The notes beneath the pieces are model-generated. The model made no database searches. It was not told where the DNA came from and saw only the letters and a list, made by a program, of their open reading frames with translations. Below, one piece after another: positions 1 through 10,854 of a stretch of 64,000 nucleotides of DNA (within the stretch, counting starts at the first letter, position 1; each line of letters starts with the position of its first letter). The DNA is taken from positions 12,996,716 to 13,060,715 of the forward strand of contig NW_024609857.1 of the NCBI RefSeq assembly GCF_016920785.2. The letters are read 5' to 3'. The position numbers were made by a program, and so were the translations under genes. The stretch is from Ixodes scapularis. Its lineage: Eukaryota; Arthropoda; Arachnida; Ixodida; Ixodidae.

Positions 1-353
1 CTTTAAAGGGACACTGACACCCCCCAAAATTTTTTTTTAATTTTTTGCCAGGCGCTTCATTATGGTGTCGGAGGACTACCCAATTAATATTTTGCAACAG
101 AGTAGCGTATTTTTTTAATAAAGCCAAAAGACGCAACTGCGCGAAACCGAAACCGAAACCCGACGGAGGTCGGAGAAGTGGAGAGAAGAGAGCGAGTGGC
201 GGAAGTCACGTGGCTACACCCGACCGTGTTTTTTTTTTTTTTTTTTTCTCCTTCCCGGTAGCAGACGACATGCGGCGTACGGGAACTGTTCGCCGTGGGA
301 TTCTTTTGCAGTTATGTATGTTCCGCTCGTTGTTCTGTACTCCAAGATGAGTT
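1..353. other. Left part of the TTAA element, no gene
   Basis: This stretch has T-rich and A-rich homopolymers (T runs near 31-46 and 230-247) and no convincing coding sequence. It ends in AGTT (350-353), the 5' target duplication of gypsy A. Confidence 0.5.
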
Positions 354-713
354 TGTTAACGATCAAGAGATTTAAATCAGAAAAGAATGCAAAAGCTCGT
401 AAGTGGCCTTTAACCCCGGCTGCTCCCAGACAGAAGTTGCTATACGGTCCCTGGAAAATACCCGGGCCCCCAAGACGGGGCCTCTCTGCCGTGAAACTCG
501 AGCCCCGCGTGCGTGCCCGCAAGCAACAGCTTCGGAGGCGACCGCCCTCGCCCACGAAGAAGGGCATTCCATCGGACGACGCCGAGCGAGACGCAGCACC
601 GCTCTAGAACTGTAACCCTTATATAATCGCCCATTTGTGTATTCCTCAAAGTTTTAATTAAATAAACAGTTTAATCCAACCTCATCGTAATTGGTTCAAC
701 CTAATCGCTAACA
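354..713 (+). repeat. 5' LTR of gypsy A
   Basis: Begins TGTTAACG and ends CTAACA. It contains a TATA-like TTATATAA near 619 and an AATAAA near 661, so promoter and polyadenylation signals are both plausible. The 3' copy differs at two sites (a T/C near 412 and an A/G near 559). The primer-binding region begins directly after 713. Confidence 0.9.
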
Positions 714-774
714 TTTCAGAAGTGGGATAAATTCCAAATAGCCAAATCGTCAATCGGCCACCAAACTCTTCATC

Positions 775-3700
775 ATGAAACGGAAGGGAACGAAGGATGC
801 ACAGCCGGCAAGCAGCGAGGCCACTTCAACGAGCAACGTTGTTGGCGGCGACGAAGCCAACAAAAGCAAAGAAGTGAGCCAAGTGACTGCAACGAGCCTG
901 CCGGGCGTACACCCCTTCTCGACTCCGCTGCCCCCACTGCCGGAGGTGGATAACGGAACACCGCCTGATGGAGGCAACACAGGCATGCCGAACGCACAGG
1001 GACAGCCCCCGAACGACAGAGGTGGCTCCTTCGACTTCCAGGCATTGATGCAAGCGACCATCCAGACGGCGGTGCGTGAGGCGATGAGCGGTGCTGCTCA
1101 ACTCTGGCAAACGCAACAACGACATGTCACTCCGGACGTTACGAGTGCAACGGACGGCCGGCTGGCCACGGCGAGCGCCCAGCTTGTGCCAGTGTACGAC
1201 CCCTCGACCAAGACACAGCCAACGGTGGAGGCGTGGATCAGCAGGGTGGATAATCTGGCGGCTGCCTACGAGTGGAACGACAAGCAGACGACATGCTTCG
1301 CCCTCGTTCAACTACAAGGAGTGGCGAAAACATGGTACGACGGACTCACGACTGCACAGCGATCGTGGGATGAGTGGAAAACCGAGCTGAAAAGAGCGTT
1401 TCCATCGAGCGCCGGATTCCAGCATCTTTTTAGAGAGATGGAGTCACGTCGCAAACAACGCGACGAAAGCATGGAGATCTACTTTTACGATAAGCTAGCC
1501 AAGGCACGACGATGCAACTTGGACGACGAGGCCTGCATGGAATATATTGTGACAGGATTACACGCCGAGGATATGGTGCGATCGCTGAGTGTCCGCGAGT
1601 ACGACAACCCCGAAGAACTTCTGCGTTGTATGAAGAGACTGGATGAACGGGTGGACACTTTCAGACAGACGCAGCCCAAGATCACCAAACCCCCACCGAT
1701 GACATCTCGTGACACGAAGTCTGGGAACACTGCGTCAACTGGCAGAAACAACGCCCTGCGAAAATTCAACGAAAAAGGTGAACCCCTCTGCTTCAATTGT
1801 TCCACATACGGACATTATTCTGCTGCATGCCCCAAGCCTCAAAAAAGACCTCGATGTGGTATATGCAATCGAACCGGACATGAATCGAAAGATTGCCGTC
1901 TGAGATCTGGCAAGTCGGACACATCTCCAAAACCGGGAGCAGTCCTCACCCAAGCGTGCAAGCACGGGAAGTCACCGAAAAATCCAACCGACACCAACGC
2001 GAAGTATTTCATAAAAGCGCACCTAAACGGAAAGGAGGTCAACGCTTTCGTGGATATGGGCAGCCAATGTGTGACTCTTCGAGAGAGCGACGCGATATCG
2101 TTGGCGTTCCCGTACGACAAGCTCCTTCACCCTTCCACGATTAGCGGCTACGGAGCAGGACAGACGACACCACTGGGGCGCGCAAGAGCTGTACTGACGG
2201 TGGATGAGGCAACAGCGGACGTCGACGTATACATCGTTCCTGACGACGTCCAGGTGATTCCGCTACTCATTGGCCAGCCGTTCACGGAACAGTCGCACGT
2301 CACGATCATTCGCAGAAAAGACACTCTCCGCATTTTTGAGGAGCGCGAGGAATCGGGAGAGGAAGATGGAACCCTGCGAAACATCCAAATCCCTGATCTT
2401 GCTCCACGCCGAGTGAGCCTCTGGGCCAAAGAGGCTGCAGTAATTCCTCCGAATTATGTGGGCTTTGTAACCCTCTATACGAGCGAGGAGTCAGGAGGAG
2501 ACATCTTCGTTGACCGACGACACTGTGGAAGACTGGATCAGGACCACGGGATCATGACTTGTGTTCTGAAGAGGAACTGCAACGAAGAATACGTCCTGCC
2601 AGTGGCGAACGTGGCAGATCATGAGATCACGTTTAAAGAAGGAGAACGAGTCGTTCGAGCCGAGTGGTGCAACGAGGAGCGTACCCCAGCGGAGGAGAGT
2701 GTGCGCTGTGACGAAAAGCAACACTACAAGCTGATTGAGGCGACGGACCTCAATATGGGCGAATCCGTGACTCCAGCACAACGGGATAGACTCGTCGTTC
2801 TGATCAACGAATACCGTGAGTGCTTTGCCACTTCTTTGTCTGAAATCGGGAGCACTGATGTAGCCGAGATGAAAATTGAGCTCACGAATGACACGCCTGT
2901 AACGTATAGGCCTTATCATCTTGCGCACTCCGAGAGAGAGACTGTTCGAAGCATGATCGAAGAACTCAAGGAGGCAGGTGTTGTCCAAGATTCAAGCTCA
3001 GACTTCGCAAGCCCTATCCTACTGGTGGCGAAAAAGACAGGGGAGAAGCGGCTATGTGTCGACTTCCGAGCCCTCAACAAAATTACCAAGAAGGACAGAT
3101 ATCCGCTCCCGCTGATTGACGACCAGCTTGACAGGCTCCACGACAAACGGTTGTTCACTAGCCTCGATCTCGCATCTGGATACTATCAGGTGCCCCTCTC
3201 CAAGGAAAGCCGAGAGAAGACCGGGTTTGTCACCCCGGACGGACACTACGAATTCACCCGCATGCCTTTTGGCTTGGTCAATGCACCGAGCGTGTTCCAG
3301 CGCATGATCAACACTGTGTTCGGCTCCCTCCGGAACACGAAGGTCATGGCCTACATGGACGACCTGTTGATCCCCTCGGGTACATTTGAGGAGGGGCTGG
3401 CTATTCTACGTGAGGTTCTCGAGCTTCTGAGGACCCCTGGACTCACGCTGCGCCTAAAGAAGTGCTGTTTCTTTCAAGAGAAAATCACCTATTTGGGATA
3501 CGAGATTTCGGCTTCGAGCATCAAACCCAACAGCCTCAAGTTAAAGGGCATCTCTGATTTCCCAGTGCCGACAAGCGTCCATGATCTCCGACGATTCCTC
3601 GGTTTGTGCAGCTATTTCCGACGCTTTGTGGCTGGATTTGCCACGATATCAAAGCCACTCACCACGCTGCTTCGTAAAGGAGAGGAATGGCACTGGACGA

Positions 3701-4357
3701 CCGATCAGGAGGCTGCGTTCCGGAGGCTGCAGGGCTGCCTAATGAGTGAGCCTACGTTGGCACTCTACGTACACGGTGCAAAAACGGAGGTGCACACAGA
3801 CGCTTGCAAGTCTGGCCTCGGAGGAGTACTGTTACAGGAACAAGCGGACGGGTTGATGCACCCTGTTATGTACGTCAGCCGCCGCACGACGCAAGACGAG
3901 GAGCGATATCACTCTTACGAACTCGAAGCATTAGCAGTTGTGTGGACAGTTGAGAAGCTTCGGCCGTACTTGTATGGGATCGAGTTCACTCTCGTCACGG
4001 ATTGCAACTCCTTGCGAACCACGCTGTCGAAGAGAGACCTAGTGCCACGTATAGGAAGGTGGTATCTGCGGCTACAGGACTACACGTTCGAAGTGGAACA
4101 TCGACCGGGAGATAAGATGGCCCACGTCGACGCTCTCAGCAGGGCTCCTGTGTCGGAGCCTGAAGTAATGGATGTCGCAATCGGCGCCAGTGTTTTTGCT
4201 ACAGAGCTATCCGACGACGATTGGTTGGTGTTAGCTCAGCAGACAGATCCAACGTTGCTGGGAATCAAGGAAAGCCTAAAGAAGCCCTCAAAGACGAAGG
4301 AGTCGCAGCGTATCGAGAAAGAGTACGCACTCTCAGAAGGAAAGCTTTTCAAGAGAG
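775..4357 (+). CDS. Gag-Pol of gypsy A, N-terminal part (capsid to RNase H)
   Basis: The frame starts at ATG 775, 61 bp after the 5' LTR, and gag and pol are in one frame. Residues about 140-300 are a Ty3-type capsid region. Two zinc knuckles follow, C-x2-C-x4-H-x4-C at residues 339-352 and 361-374. The protease active-site region near residue 427 reads D-M-G rather than the usual D-S/T-G, which may impair processing. Reverse transcriptase carries LCVDFRALN and the catalytic YMDD at about 860-863. RNase H begins near 1010 with a THTD-like VHTDA motif. Native coding stops at residue about 1194, where gypsy B is inserted. The open frame continues to 4662, but the last ~100 residues are encoded by B's LTR and are not part of the protein. 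The integrase continues at 8326. Confidence 0.9.
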
Positions 4358-4916
4358 TGTTAAGAATGGAACCTTCGGCGACCTTCTTCCGCGTTTCAAC
4401 GCTGCGGAAACGAGTCAAGACGAGTCCGGGACCGTCGCCCGCTTGTCGGGGCCTGCGCGAAACGAGTCCCGACGAGTCTGGGACCGTCGCCTGCGTGACG
4501 GGGCCTGCGGCAACAAGTCTCAACGCGCCCGTGACGTTGGCGGGACGTGTGTGTGTGTGCGTGGTGGTTGGTGCGCTCGGAAAAGGGAGAGAGGCATGGC
4601 CTAACTGCGGAGAACTTTGGCTACGTCGCACTGGACGGCGGACTTTTCTGCGTCGCACTTGACGGCGGGTTCCTGCATCGCACTGGCTGCCCTGGCGGAG
4701 AGTGAGGGAGAAACGGACCCTATATAAGGCGGAGCGCGAGGCTGCTCCGTTGTTCTCTCGGATTTGACGACTGTATCGCTACCATGTAATTAAACCGTTC
4801 GTTACGTTACCAAGTCTCCCACCTCCACTGAACCCCTGGGTTCTTCACTTCGGGGAATGGACGTCGTCTCGAGCCAGGAAGCTTCCGGACGTGCGGCCTA
4901 AACCCCGCCTCGAACA
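4358..4916 (+). repeat. 5' LTR of gypsy B
   Basis: Starts TGTTAAGAATGG and ends CTCGAACA. A TATA box (CTATATAAGG, about 4720-4729) lies upstream of a likely transcription start. A (GT)n run lies near 4547-4560. The LTR also supplies the artificial 3' end of gypsy A's open frame. Confidence 0.92.
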
Positions 4917-5127
4917 ACTGGTTGGCAGCAGTTGGGATCGGACCATGCGACATCGTGCTACATCTGTGGGTGAGCGTTTGGACTTTGCTTTGAGATTCGC
5001 CGGGCTTCAGATTATGGGTAATTAATTTTGAACTGCTGGGAATCCTTAGTGTTTGACTCGTGCGCTAGGTTTGTGTACAACCTCGCGACAAGTTTTATAG
5101 CAAAGCCAAAGCTAAAGAGCAGCGATC

Positions 5128-7305
5128 ATGGATCTAATGAGGTTACTGAGAACAGATTTACTCTGTTTATGTGAAGAATTTGGTGTGGAGGTGGAGCAAA
5201 AGATGAAGAAATCTGAGATCAGTAAAGCAATTTCAGAGAGCGCGGAAGCAGAGGATATTAAAATTGCGTGGGAATTACTTCAGAACGCTAAAAGTGAGGC
5301 TGCAGCAAAAGAGGAACGAGAACAGGAGCAGGCTGCAGCGAAAGAGGAACGAGAGCAGAAGCAGGCTGCAGCAAGAGAGGAACGAGCGCAGGCTGCAGCG
5401 AAAGAGGAACGAGAACAGGCTGCAGCAAGAGAGGAACGAGCGCAGGCTGCAGCGAAAGAGGAACGAGAACAGGAGCAGGCTGCAGCAAGAGAGGAACGAG
5501 CGCAGGCTGCAGCGAGAGAGGAACGAGCGCAGGCTGCAGCGGCAGAGGAACGAGCGCTAAAAAGGCTAGAGCTCGAAATTGAACAACAGCGATTAAACTC
5601 GCAGAACAGTAGAGTTGGGGCTCCGGTACGAGCAAGTGAGGCCGAGTCGTATCAAATGAAGAAGCTCCTGCAGCCGTTTAAAGTTGGGGAAGACGTGGGC
5701 CTATTCTTAGTTAACTTTGAGAGGACATGTGAGAAGTTGAGCTTCGCCCCAGAAACGTGGCCGCAACGGCTTTTGACTTTGTTGCCCTGTGAGGCTGCAG
5801 AGGTTGTCGCGCGCCTTAGTACTAGAGACGCGGACGACTACGACAAGGTGAAGTCGAGCCTTTTGAAGCGGTATCGCCTTTCTGCCGAGGCGTTCCGTCA
5901 AAGGTTTAGAAACGCATCCAAAAAGAGCAGCGAGGGCTACTCGGAATTCGCGTACGCGCTTAAAACCAACTTGATAGAATGGTTGAAGAGCGAGGAAGTG
6001 TACGAAAGCCGCGACAAGGTAGTCGAGTGTGTGTGCCTCGAACAGTTCTTTCGTGGCATTCCGCAGTCAGTCAAGCTCTGGGTGCAGGATAGGGTGGGAG
6101 TCGACTCTGTTGAAAGGGCCGCTGAGCTAGCCGAAGAGTACGCGACGCGTAGAAAGCTGAGCGGAGAGGACAGCGAACCCGGCCGGAGCGATCAGCGCAA
6201 GCCCTTCCAACAGGGAAACGGCTCGCGAGAAAAAAGGCCCGAGAAGCCAGAAACAGGACAAAAGGTCCCAGAAAAGAGCGGAGATCCCTCGAACGGAGAT
6301 CCCTCGAACGGAGAGGAAGCACGGAAAAGCCAAAAAGGGCAGTTCGAGGCAAGGAAGCCGTTCCTGTGCTACAACTGTCAGGAGCCGGGACACACAGCGG
6401 CCAGGTGTAACAAACCGCGGGTTGTGTTCTCGTACGTGAGCGGTAGTGACAGGGACCTGGAGCTTCTTCGTCCCTATCTTCACGAGCTCCAGGTAAACGG
6501 AAAGCCGTGCAGGGTGCTTCGTGACAGTGCAGCGACGATGGACGTTGTTCATCCGTCGTATGTAACGACATCCGACTTTACTGGAAAGGTAGTTTGGATC
6601 AAGCAGCTGCTCGAGAAGCACAGTGTCTGTCTGCCTATGGCGAGAGTAAGGATAACTGGCCCGTTCGGAGAGCTAGTGACAGAGGCGGCTGTCTCGCAAA
6701 CAGTCCCGTTGGAGTATCCCTATTTGTTTTCTAACCGGTCAGATTTCCTGCTGCGCGAAAGGGGTCAACAACTGGGAGGAGGACTAGTTCAGTCATGTAC
6801 GAGGTCCAAATCGCGTCAGCTCGCCCCTTTGTTAACGAGTGATCCAGAGCGAAAGGCAGCTGACGGGGAGCAAGCACTCCCAGAGTTGGAGGCAGAGAAA
6901 CGGGATGAGGGGGTCCGGGTTGTAGAGCAGACCGACCTCGTAGCACTAGAAAGCGTACGCCGTCCCAACGCGCCGGCGAAAAAGACGGAGGAAGACGGGA
7001 TCATTAAAGGATCTCTCGTAGCTCCGGCGTCACGTAACTTTGGTCCTCCGTTACGAGTAGACAGAGCGTCTTTGACAGTCGAGCAGAAGAGCGACCCTAG
7101 TGTGTCAGGGTTTCGCGGTACAGCTCAGGAGATTGCTAGGACCAATGTGACGGGGCATGAAAAAGGCGGATTGTTTTATCGGCGCTATAAGGACCGCATT
7201 TTCACGTCTAGAAATCACGTGAAAATCGATCACTATGACTTCAGCGTAAGAAAGAGGAAAGGCAAATTTAACAGCAATGCCGATGGGTTGAGCAGATTTT
7301 TCTGA
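5128..7305 (+). CDS. Gag-like polyprotein of gypsy B with fused RNase H remnant (725 aa)
   Basis: ATG at 5128 lies about 210 bp after the LTR. Residues about 50-150 are a Lys/Glu/Ala-rich predicted coiled coil built from near-identical 7-residue units (AAAKEER/AREERAQ), encoded by tandem repeats with GCTGCAGC cores. Residues about 170-345 look like a capsid of the type found in arthropod gypsy Gag, with an FLVNFERTCEKL motif. A single zinc knuckle C-x2-C-x4-H-x4-C lies at 414-427. A protease-like stretch near residue 464 reads RDSAAT, with D-S-A where D-S-G is expected, so protease activity is doubtful. The final ~40 residues (GKFNSNADGLSR) match the C-terminal end of a Ty3-type RNase H, which marks the 3' breakpoint of the pol deletion. 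The frame is intact throughout. Confidence 0.85.
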   Translation: MDLMRLLRTDLLCLCEEFGVEVEQKMKKSEISKAISESAEAEDIKIAWELLQNAKSEAAAKEEREQEQAAAKEEREQKQAAAREERAQAAAKEEREQAAAREERAQAAAKEEREQEQAAAREERAQAAAREERAQAAAAEERALKRLELEIEQQRLNSQNSRVGAPVRASEAESYQMKKLLQPFKVGEDVGLFLVNFERTCEKLSFAPETWPQRLLTLLPCEAAEVVARLSTRDADDYDKVKSSLLKRYRLSAEAFRQRFRNASKKSSEGYSEFAYALKTNLIEWLKSEEVYESRDKVVECVCLEQFFRGIPQSVKLWVQDRVGVDSVERAAELAEEYATRRKLSGEDSEPGRSDQRKPFQQGNGSREKRPEKPETGQKVPEKSGDPSNGDPSNGEEARKSQKGQFEARKPFLCYNCQEPGHTAARCNKPRVVFSYVSGSDRDLELLRPYLHELQVNGKPCRVLRDSAATMDVVHPSYVTTSDFTGKVVWIKQLLEKHSVCLPMARVRITGPFGELVTEAAVSQTVPLEYPYLFSNRSDFLLRERGQQLGGGLVQSCTRSKSRQLAPLLTSDPERKAADGEQALPELEAEKRDEGVRVVEQTDLVALESVRRPNAPAKKTEEDGIIKGSLVAPASRNFGPPLRVDRASLTVEQKSDPSVSGFRGTAQEIARTNVTGHEKGGLFYRRYKDRIFTSRNHVKIDHYDFSVRKRKGKFNSNADGLSRFF

Positions 7306-7766
7306 TATCACCAAAAAGAGTAGGGATGATCTCAGAGGTTTTCGTCATCCACGGGAATGAGGATCTAAGTGGGGGCACTTCGTTAAAACCCCAAAATGAC
7401 CTCACAAATTGCGAAGAGTTTTTGTCTTTTTGTATTTTGTTCATAGTGACCTCGTTGGAAAAATGAGTTTTGCTTTGGCGACAGCGGGTCTCGATACCCG
7501 AAGTTGTCCTAAGGTTTTAAATTGCATTGTTTTGGCAAATTTTGGTAATCCGTAATCCAGTCTGGCGGGTCTCTGGCGGATTCCGAGCGTTTGACTGCGG
7601 TGTGGCGTGGTGTTGTGGGGGACGTTTCCGCTGATGCCTCCGTTGTGAGAGGTTTGGGAGTTTGCTTAGTGCTTGCAGCATCTTCTCAAGGCCTACTCCA
7701 AGCCCTCCTCTTCAGGCCAGCGATAGTATCACCGGCCATTCGAGGTTTCCCTGGCCCCGGAGGGGC
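7306..7766 (+). other. 3' untranslated part of gypsy B
   Basis: Non-coding between the fused frame and the 3' LTR. It ends in a G/C-rich tract with CGGAGGGG next to the LTR, a plausible but atypical polypurine tract. I see no integrase remnant in it. Confidence 0.6.
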
Positions 7767-8325
7767 TGTTAAGAATGGAACCTTCGGCGACCTTCTTCCG
7801 CGTTTCAACGCTGCGGAAACGAGTCAAGACGAGTCCGGGACCGTCGCCCGCTTGTCGGGGCCTGCGCGAAACGAGTCCCGACGAGTCTGGGACCGTCGCC
7901 TGCGTGACGGGGCCTGCGGCAACAAGTCTCAACGCGCCCGTGACGTTGGCGGGACGTGTGTGTGTGTGCGTGGTGGTTGGTGCGCTCGGAAAAGGGAGAG
8001 AGGCATGGCCTAACTGCGGAGAACTTTGGCTACGTCGCACTGGACGGCGGACTTTTCTGCGTCGCACTTGACGGCGGGTTCCTGCATCGCACTGGCTGCC
8101 CTGGCGGAGAGTGAGGGAGAAACGGACCCTATATAAGGCGGAGCGCGAGGCTGCTCCGTTGTTCTCTCGGATTTGACGACTGTATCGCTACCATGTAATT
8201 AAACCGTTCGTTACGTTACCAAGTCTCCCACCTCCACTGAACCCCTGGGTTCTTCACTTCGGGGAATGGACGTCGTCTCGAGCCAGGAAGCTTCCGGACG
8301 TGCGGCCTAAACCCCGCCTCGAACA
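7767..8325 (+). repeat. 3' LTR of gypsy B
   Basis: Identical by eye to 4358-4916. It is followed by AGAG, matching 4354-4357. Confidence 0.92.
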
Positions 8326-9491
8326 AGAGTCATCGATGACGGAGAAGAGCGCCTACTATGGGTAGTGCCACGAGGAGCTCGCTGGCAGATTGTGCGACGA
8401 TGCCACGACGATGTCGGACACTTCGCTCTCGACAAGACCATGGCTTTGCTCACCAAGATGTACTGGTTTCCCAGGATGCGTCGGTACGTGAGACGGCATC
8501 TTGCGTGCTGTCTCGAGTGCTTGTATCACAAAGTTCCGTCCGGAAAAAACCAGGCAAGCTACACAGCATCGAAAAAGCGGCCGTACCATTCGACACTCTC
8601 CACATGGACCATTTAGGCCCATTCGTCCGCAGCACGAGCGGCAACACGCACATCATTGTGGCAGTAGACGGCTTTACGAAGTTCGTCATCCTTCGAGCAG
8701 TGAGGAAGACTTCGTCGGGCTACGCGACGAATTTCCTCAAGGACCTGGTCGCCACTTTTGGTGCGCCGCGAAGATTGGTCACCGACCAGGGAACCGCGTT
8801 CACCAGCCGACAGTTCGTACAGTACTGCAGGTCTGTCAACGTCATCCACGTGAAAAATGCAACCTGCACGCCCCGAGCTAACGGGCAGGTCGAGCGATAT
8901 AACAGAATGATAACACCCGCCATTGCCAGCCTCTCAAAACGAAGCGATGGAAAGGACTGGGACGAAACCCTGACCCAGGTCCAGTGGGGTATCAACAACA
9001 CGCTGAACCGAGCGACCAAAGCGACGCCCTTCAGTCTGCTTTTCAACTTTTGCCCCCGAAACGTAACAGGCGATGAAGTCGACAGCGCGCTCGCACACGA
9101 GCTCAACTCTGCTGTACTCAAGCTCCGGGAAAAGGCAATAGAGAACATACGCCAAGACCAAGAAAAGCAGAGAGAACATTACAACAAGAAAAGAGTAACT
9201 GCGCCTGTCTACAAACCAGGAGATATGGTGTTACTCGAGCGAGAGCCAGTCGCAACGGGAGAGTCACGAAAACTGCGTCCAAAATATAGAGGCCCGTACA
9301 TTGTTGTGGAGAAGTTGCCCCACGACAGGTATAGAGTGCAGGACCTCCCCGAGACTCAACGCTCACAGCGCTTCTACGACGGAATAGCAGCTGTTGACAA
9401 GATGAAGCGTTTCGTTCCCTGTGACGAGGGCAGCGACGACAACCAGTCGCCGGACTCGGAGTGCGAAGAAGACACGCAAAATGCGACTTGA
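8326..9491 (+). pseudogene. Integrase of gypsy A (displaced, one frameshift)
   Basis: This is the continuation of gypsy A pol after gypsy B. The N-terminal HHCC zinc-binding region spans about 8386-8520 (CHDDVGHFALDKT and then CCLEC), in the same frame as the upstream gag-pol. At the A6 run 8544-8549 the frame moves by one base, which a single lost A would explain, and coding continues to 9491. The catalytic core has the expected acidic triad: D in LHMDHLGPF, D in VTDQGTAFTS and E in GQVERYNRM. A GPY/F-type tail (KYRGPYIVVEKL) follows, and the end is acidic. It is separated from its start by gypsy B, so it is a disabled gene portion. Confidence 0.85.
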
Positions 9492-9566
9492 GATTCGGAG
9501 GCTCATTTCGGGGACATATTCTGACAAGACTCCAACCGGGGGCGGTTGTGCAGTAGGAAGGCCGAG

Positions 9567-9926
9567 TGTTAACGATCAAGAGATTTAAATCAGAAAAGAA
9601 TGCAAAAGCTCGTAAGTGGCCTTCAACCCCGGCTGCTCCCAGACAGAAGTTGCTATACGGTCCCTGGAAAATACCCGGGCCCCCAAGACGGGGCCTCTCT
9701 GCCGTGAAACTCGAGCCCCGCGTGCGTGCCCGCAAGCAACAGCTTCGGAGGCGACCGCCCTCGCCCACGGAGAAGGGCATTCCATCGGACGACGCCGAGC
9801 GAGACGCAGCACCGCTCTAGAACTGTAACCCTTATATAATCGCCCATTTGTGTATTCCTCAAAGTTTTAATTAAATAAACAGTTTAATCCAACCTCATCG
9901 TAATTGGTTCAACCTAATCGCTAACA
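9567..9926 (+). repeat. 3' LTR of gypsy A
   Basis: Matches 354-713 with two visible differences. Ends TAACA, followed by AGTT at 9927-9930. Confidence 0.9.
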
Positions 9927-10339
9927 AGTTGTATTGTACATTGAGGAGTTGGAGATGAGTGGTGAGTGCCCGTGGTGAATTTTGATCGGCTTCGAAAAGA
10001 ATACACCCAAGATGTTGCGTGAAGAGCTGGCTCACATGTCCTGCGTCCGAAACAGAAGTGGCATTGTGCGACAGAGTTTCCGAAAGATCAACGGGATCGG
10101 GACCAATGGCTGGCTGCAATTCCTGTAGACCATTTACGGGCACCTCGGAAAGCGGACGCTACCTGATTTATATGCTCCTTGCATTTTGTGGAAAGTGATT
10201 ACATTGAGTTCGCAGGTGTCAAAAAAGAAATCCCATACCATTTAATTCAGCGACGTGTCGTCCACAACATTTGTTTCTTATTTTTTTTTTGTTTCTTCAG
10301 TGATAATGGTAAAAAAAATGTAGACATCGAAAAACATGA
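9927..10339. other. Middle part of the TTAA element, no gene
   Basis: Continues the original element after gypsy A. It contains A- and T-rich homopolymers and no coding region that I recognise. Confidence 0.4.
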
Positions 10340-10423
10340 AAAAAAAAAAAAAAGTTTCACGGAGGATCGAACCCGGTACTACGGCGTGTGAAGCGGACGT
10401 CTTTCCCACTAAGCTACTGGGGC

Positions 10424-10425
<2 letters not shown>
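10340..10425 (-). repeat. tRNA-like sequence (SINE head or tRNA pseudogene)
   Basis: On the minus strand this reads like a tRNA. An A-box-like TAGCTTAGTGGGAAAG is followed about 35 nt later by a B-box-like GGGTTCGATCC. The anticodon-loop region TTCACAC resembles tRNA-Val(CAC). The T stem and anticodon stem do not pair well, so it is not a working tRNA gene. A T15 run follows directly on the sense strand. Positions 10411-10425 are also the target duplication of the adjacent LINE. Confidence 0.5.
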
Positions 10426-10455
<30 letters not shown>

Positions 10456-10854
10456 CCAAACGAAACAAGTTTATTTACAAGTTATTTACAGACATCCTTG
10501 CAGTAGGTTCCGCAAACATTATACAAGGGCACATTGAAAAGTAATTCAGAAAACGACAGGTGGATAGCTCGTATAGAAACGTTATACAAACTGTATAGAC
10601 GAGTGAGAAAAACAAAGACTCTGAAAAGAGAGAAAAAAAAAGAAAGATACACTATCGCCGTGCGGCAAGTAGCTGTCACACAAACCTGACCAGACTTGGC
10701 GGAAACGATTGAGAGGAAACGCAAACGATACAGTATGAGACCGCGTGAGCAATTATGCAATCTGTACGAAAAAAAAAATCACTAAATCGAACAAAAAAGG
10801 ACGCGAAGTTCCAAGGGGGGAAGAGCCACGGTCCACTTTCGCGCACCGCACACC

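Larger units (their letters stand above)
4358..8325 (+). mobile_element. Gypsy B: young, internally deleted LTR element (gag only), nested in gypsy A
   Basis: The LTRs are 559 bp (4358-4916 and 7767-8325), TG...CA, with target duplication AGAG (4354-4357 and 8326-8329). By eye the two LTRs are identical with no indels (constant offset of 3409), so this is a very recent insertion, consistent with its place inside A. The interior holds a complete gag-like frame that fuses into the last ~40 residues of an RNase H domain. Reverse transcriptase, most of RNase H and integrase are absent, so B must have been mobilised by proteins from a full-length relative. It resembles the gag-only class of non-autonomous LTR elements. 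Confidence 0.9.
354..9926 (+). mobile_element. Ty3/gypsy LTR retrotransposon A, interrupted by gypsy B
   Basis: This LTR retrotransposon has 360-bp LTRs (354-713 and 9567-9926) starting TG and ending CA, with a 4-bp target duplication AGTT (350-353 and 9927-9930). Reading the LTRs side by side I find two substitutions, so the insertion is young. Domain order is capsid, two CCHC knuckles, protease, reverse transcriptase, RNase H, integrase and a GPY/F-like tail, which is the Ty3/gypsy order. Gypsy B sits between RNase H and integrase. The inserted length plus target duplication is a multiple of three, so B did not shift A's frame, but it brings LTR sequence and stops. A one-base deletion in the integrase region also breaks the frame. 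A is therefore not autonomous as it stands. Confidence 0.9.

Noticed and set aside
214..649. Frames on both strands in and around the gypsy A LTR
   Set aside because: Duplicated at 9567-9926 because they are LTR sequence. No domain.
4358..4662. The last ~100 codons of the long frame starting at 775
   Set aside because: They lie in the LTR of gypsy B and are a read-through artefact, not part of gypsy A Pol.
7591..8013. 140-codon open frame across the gypsy B 3' LTR
   Set aside because: Same LTR sequence as at 4358-4916. Its frames are shadows of the LTR with no protein features.
10340..10425. Functional tRNA-Val gene
   Set aside because: Stems do not pair properly and the unit is interrupted by a LINE at its 5' part.
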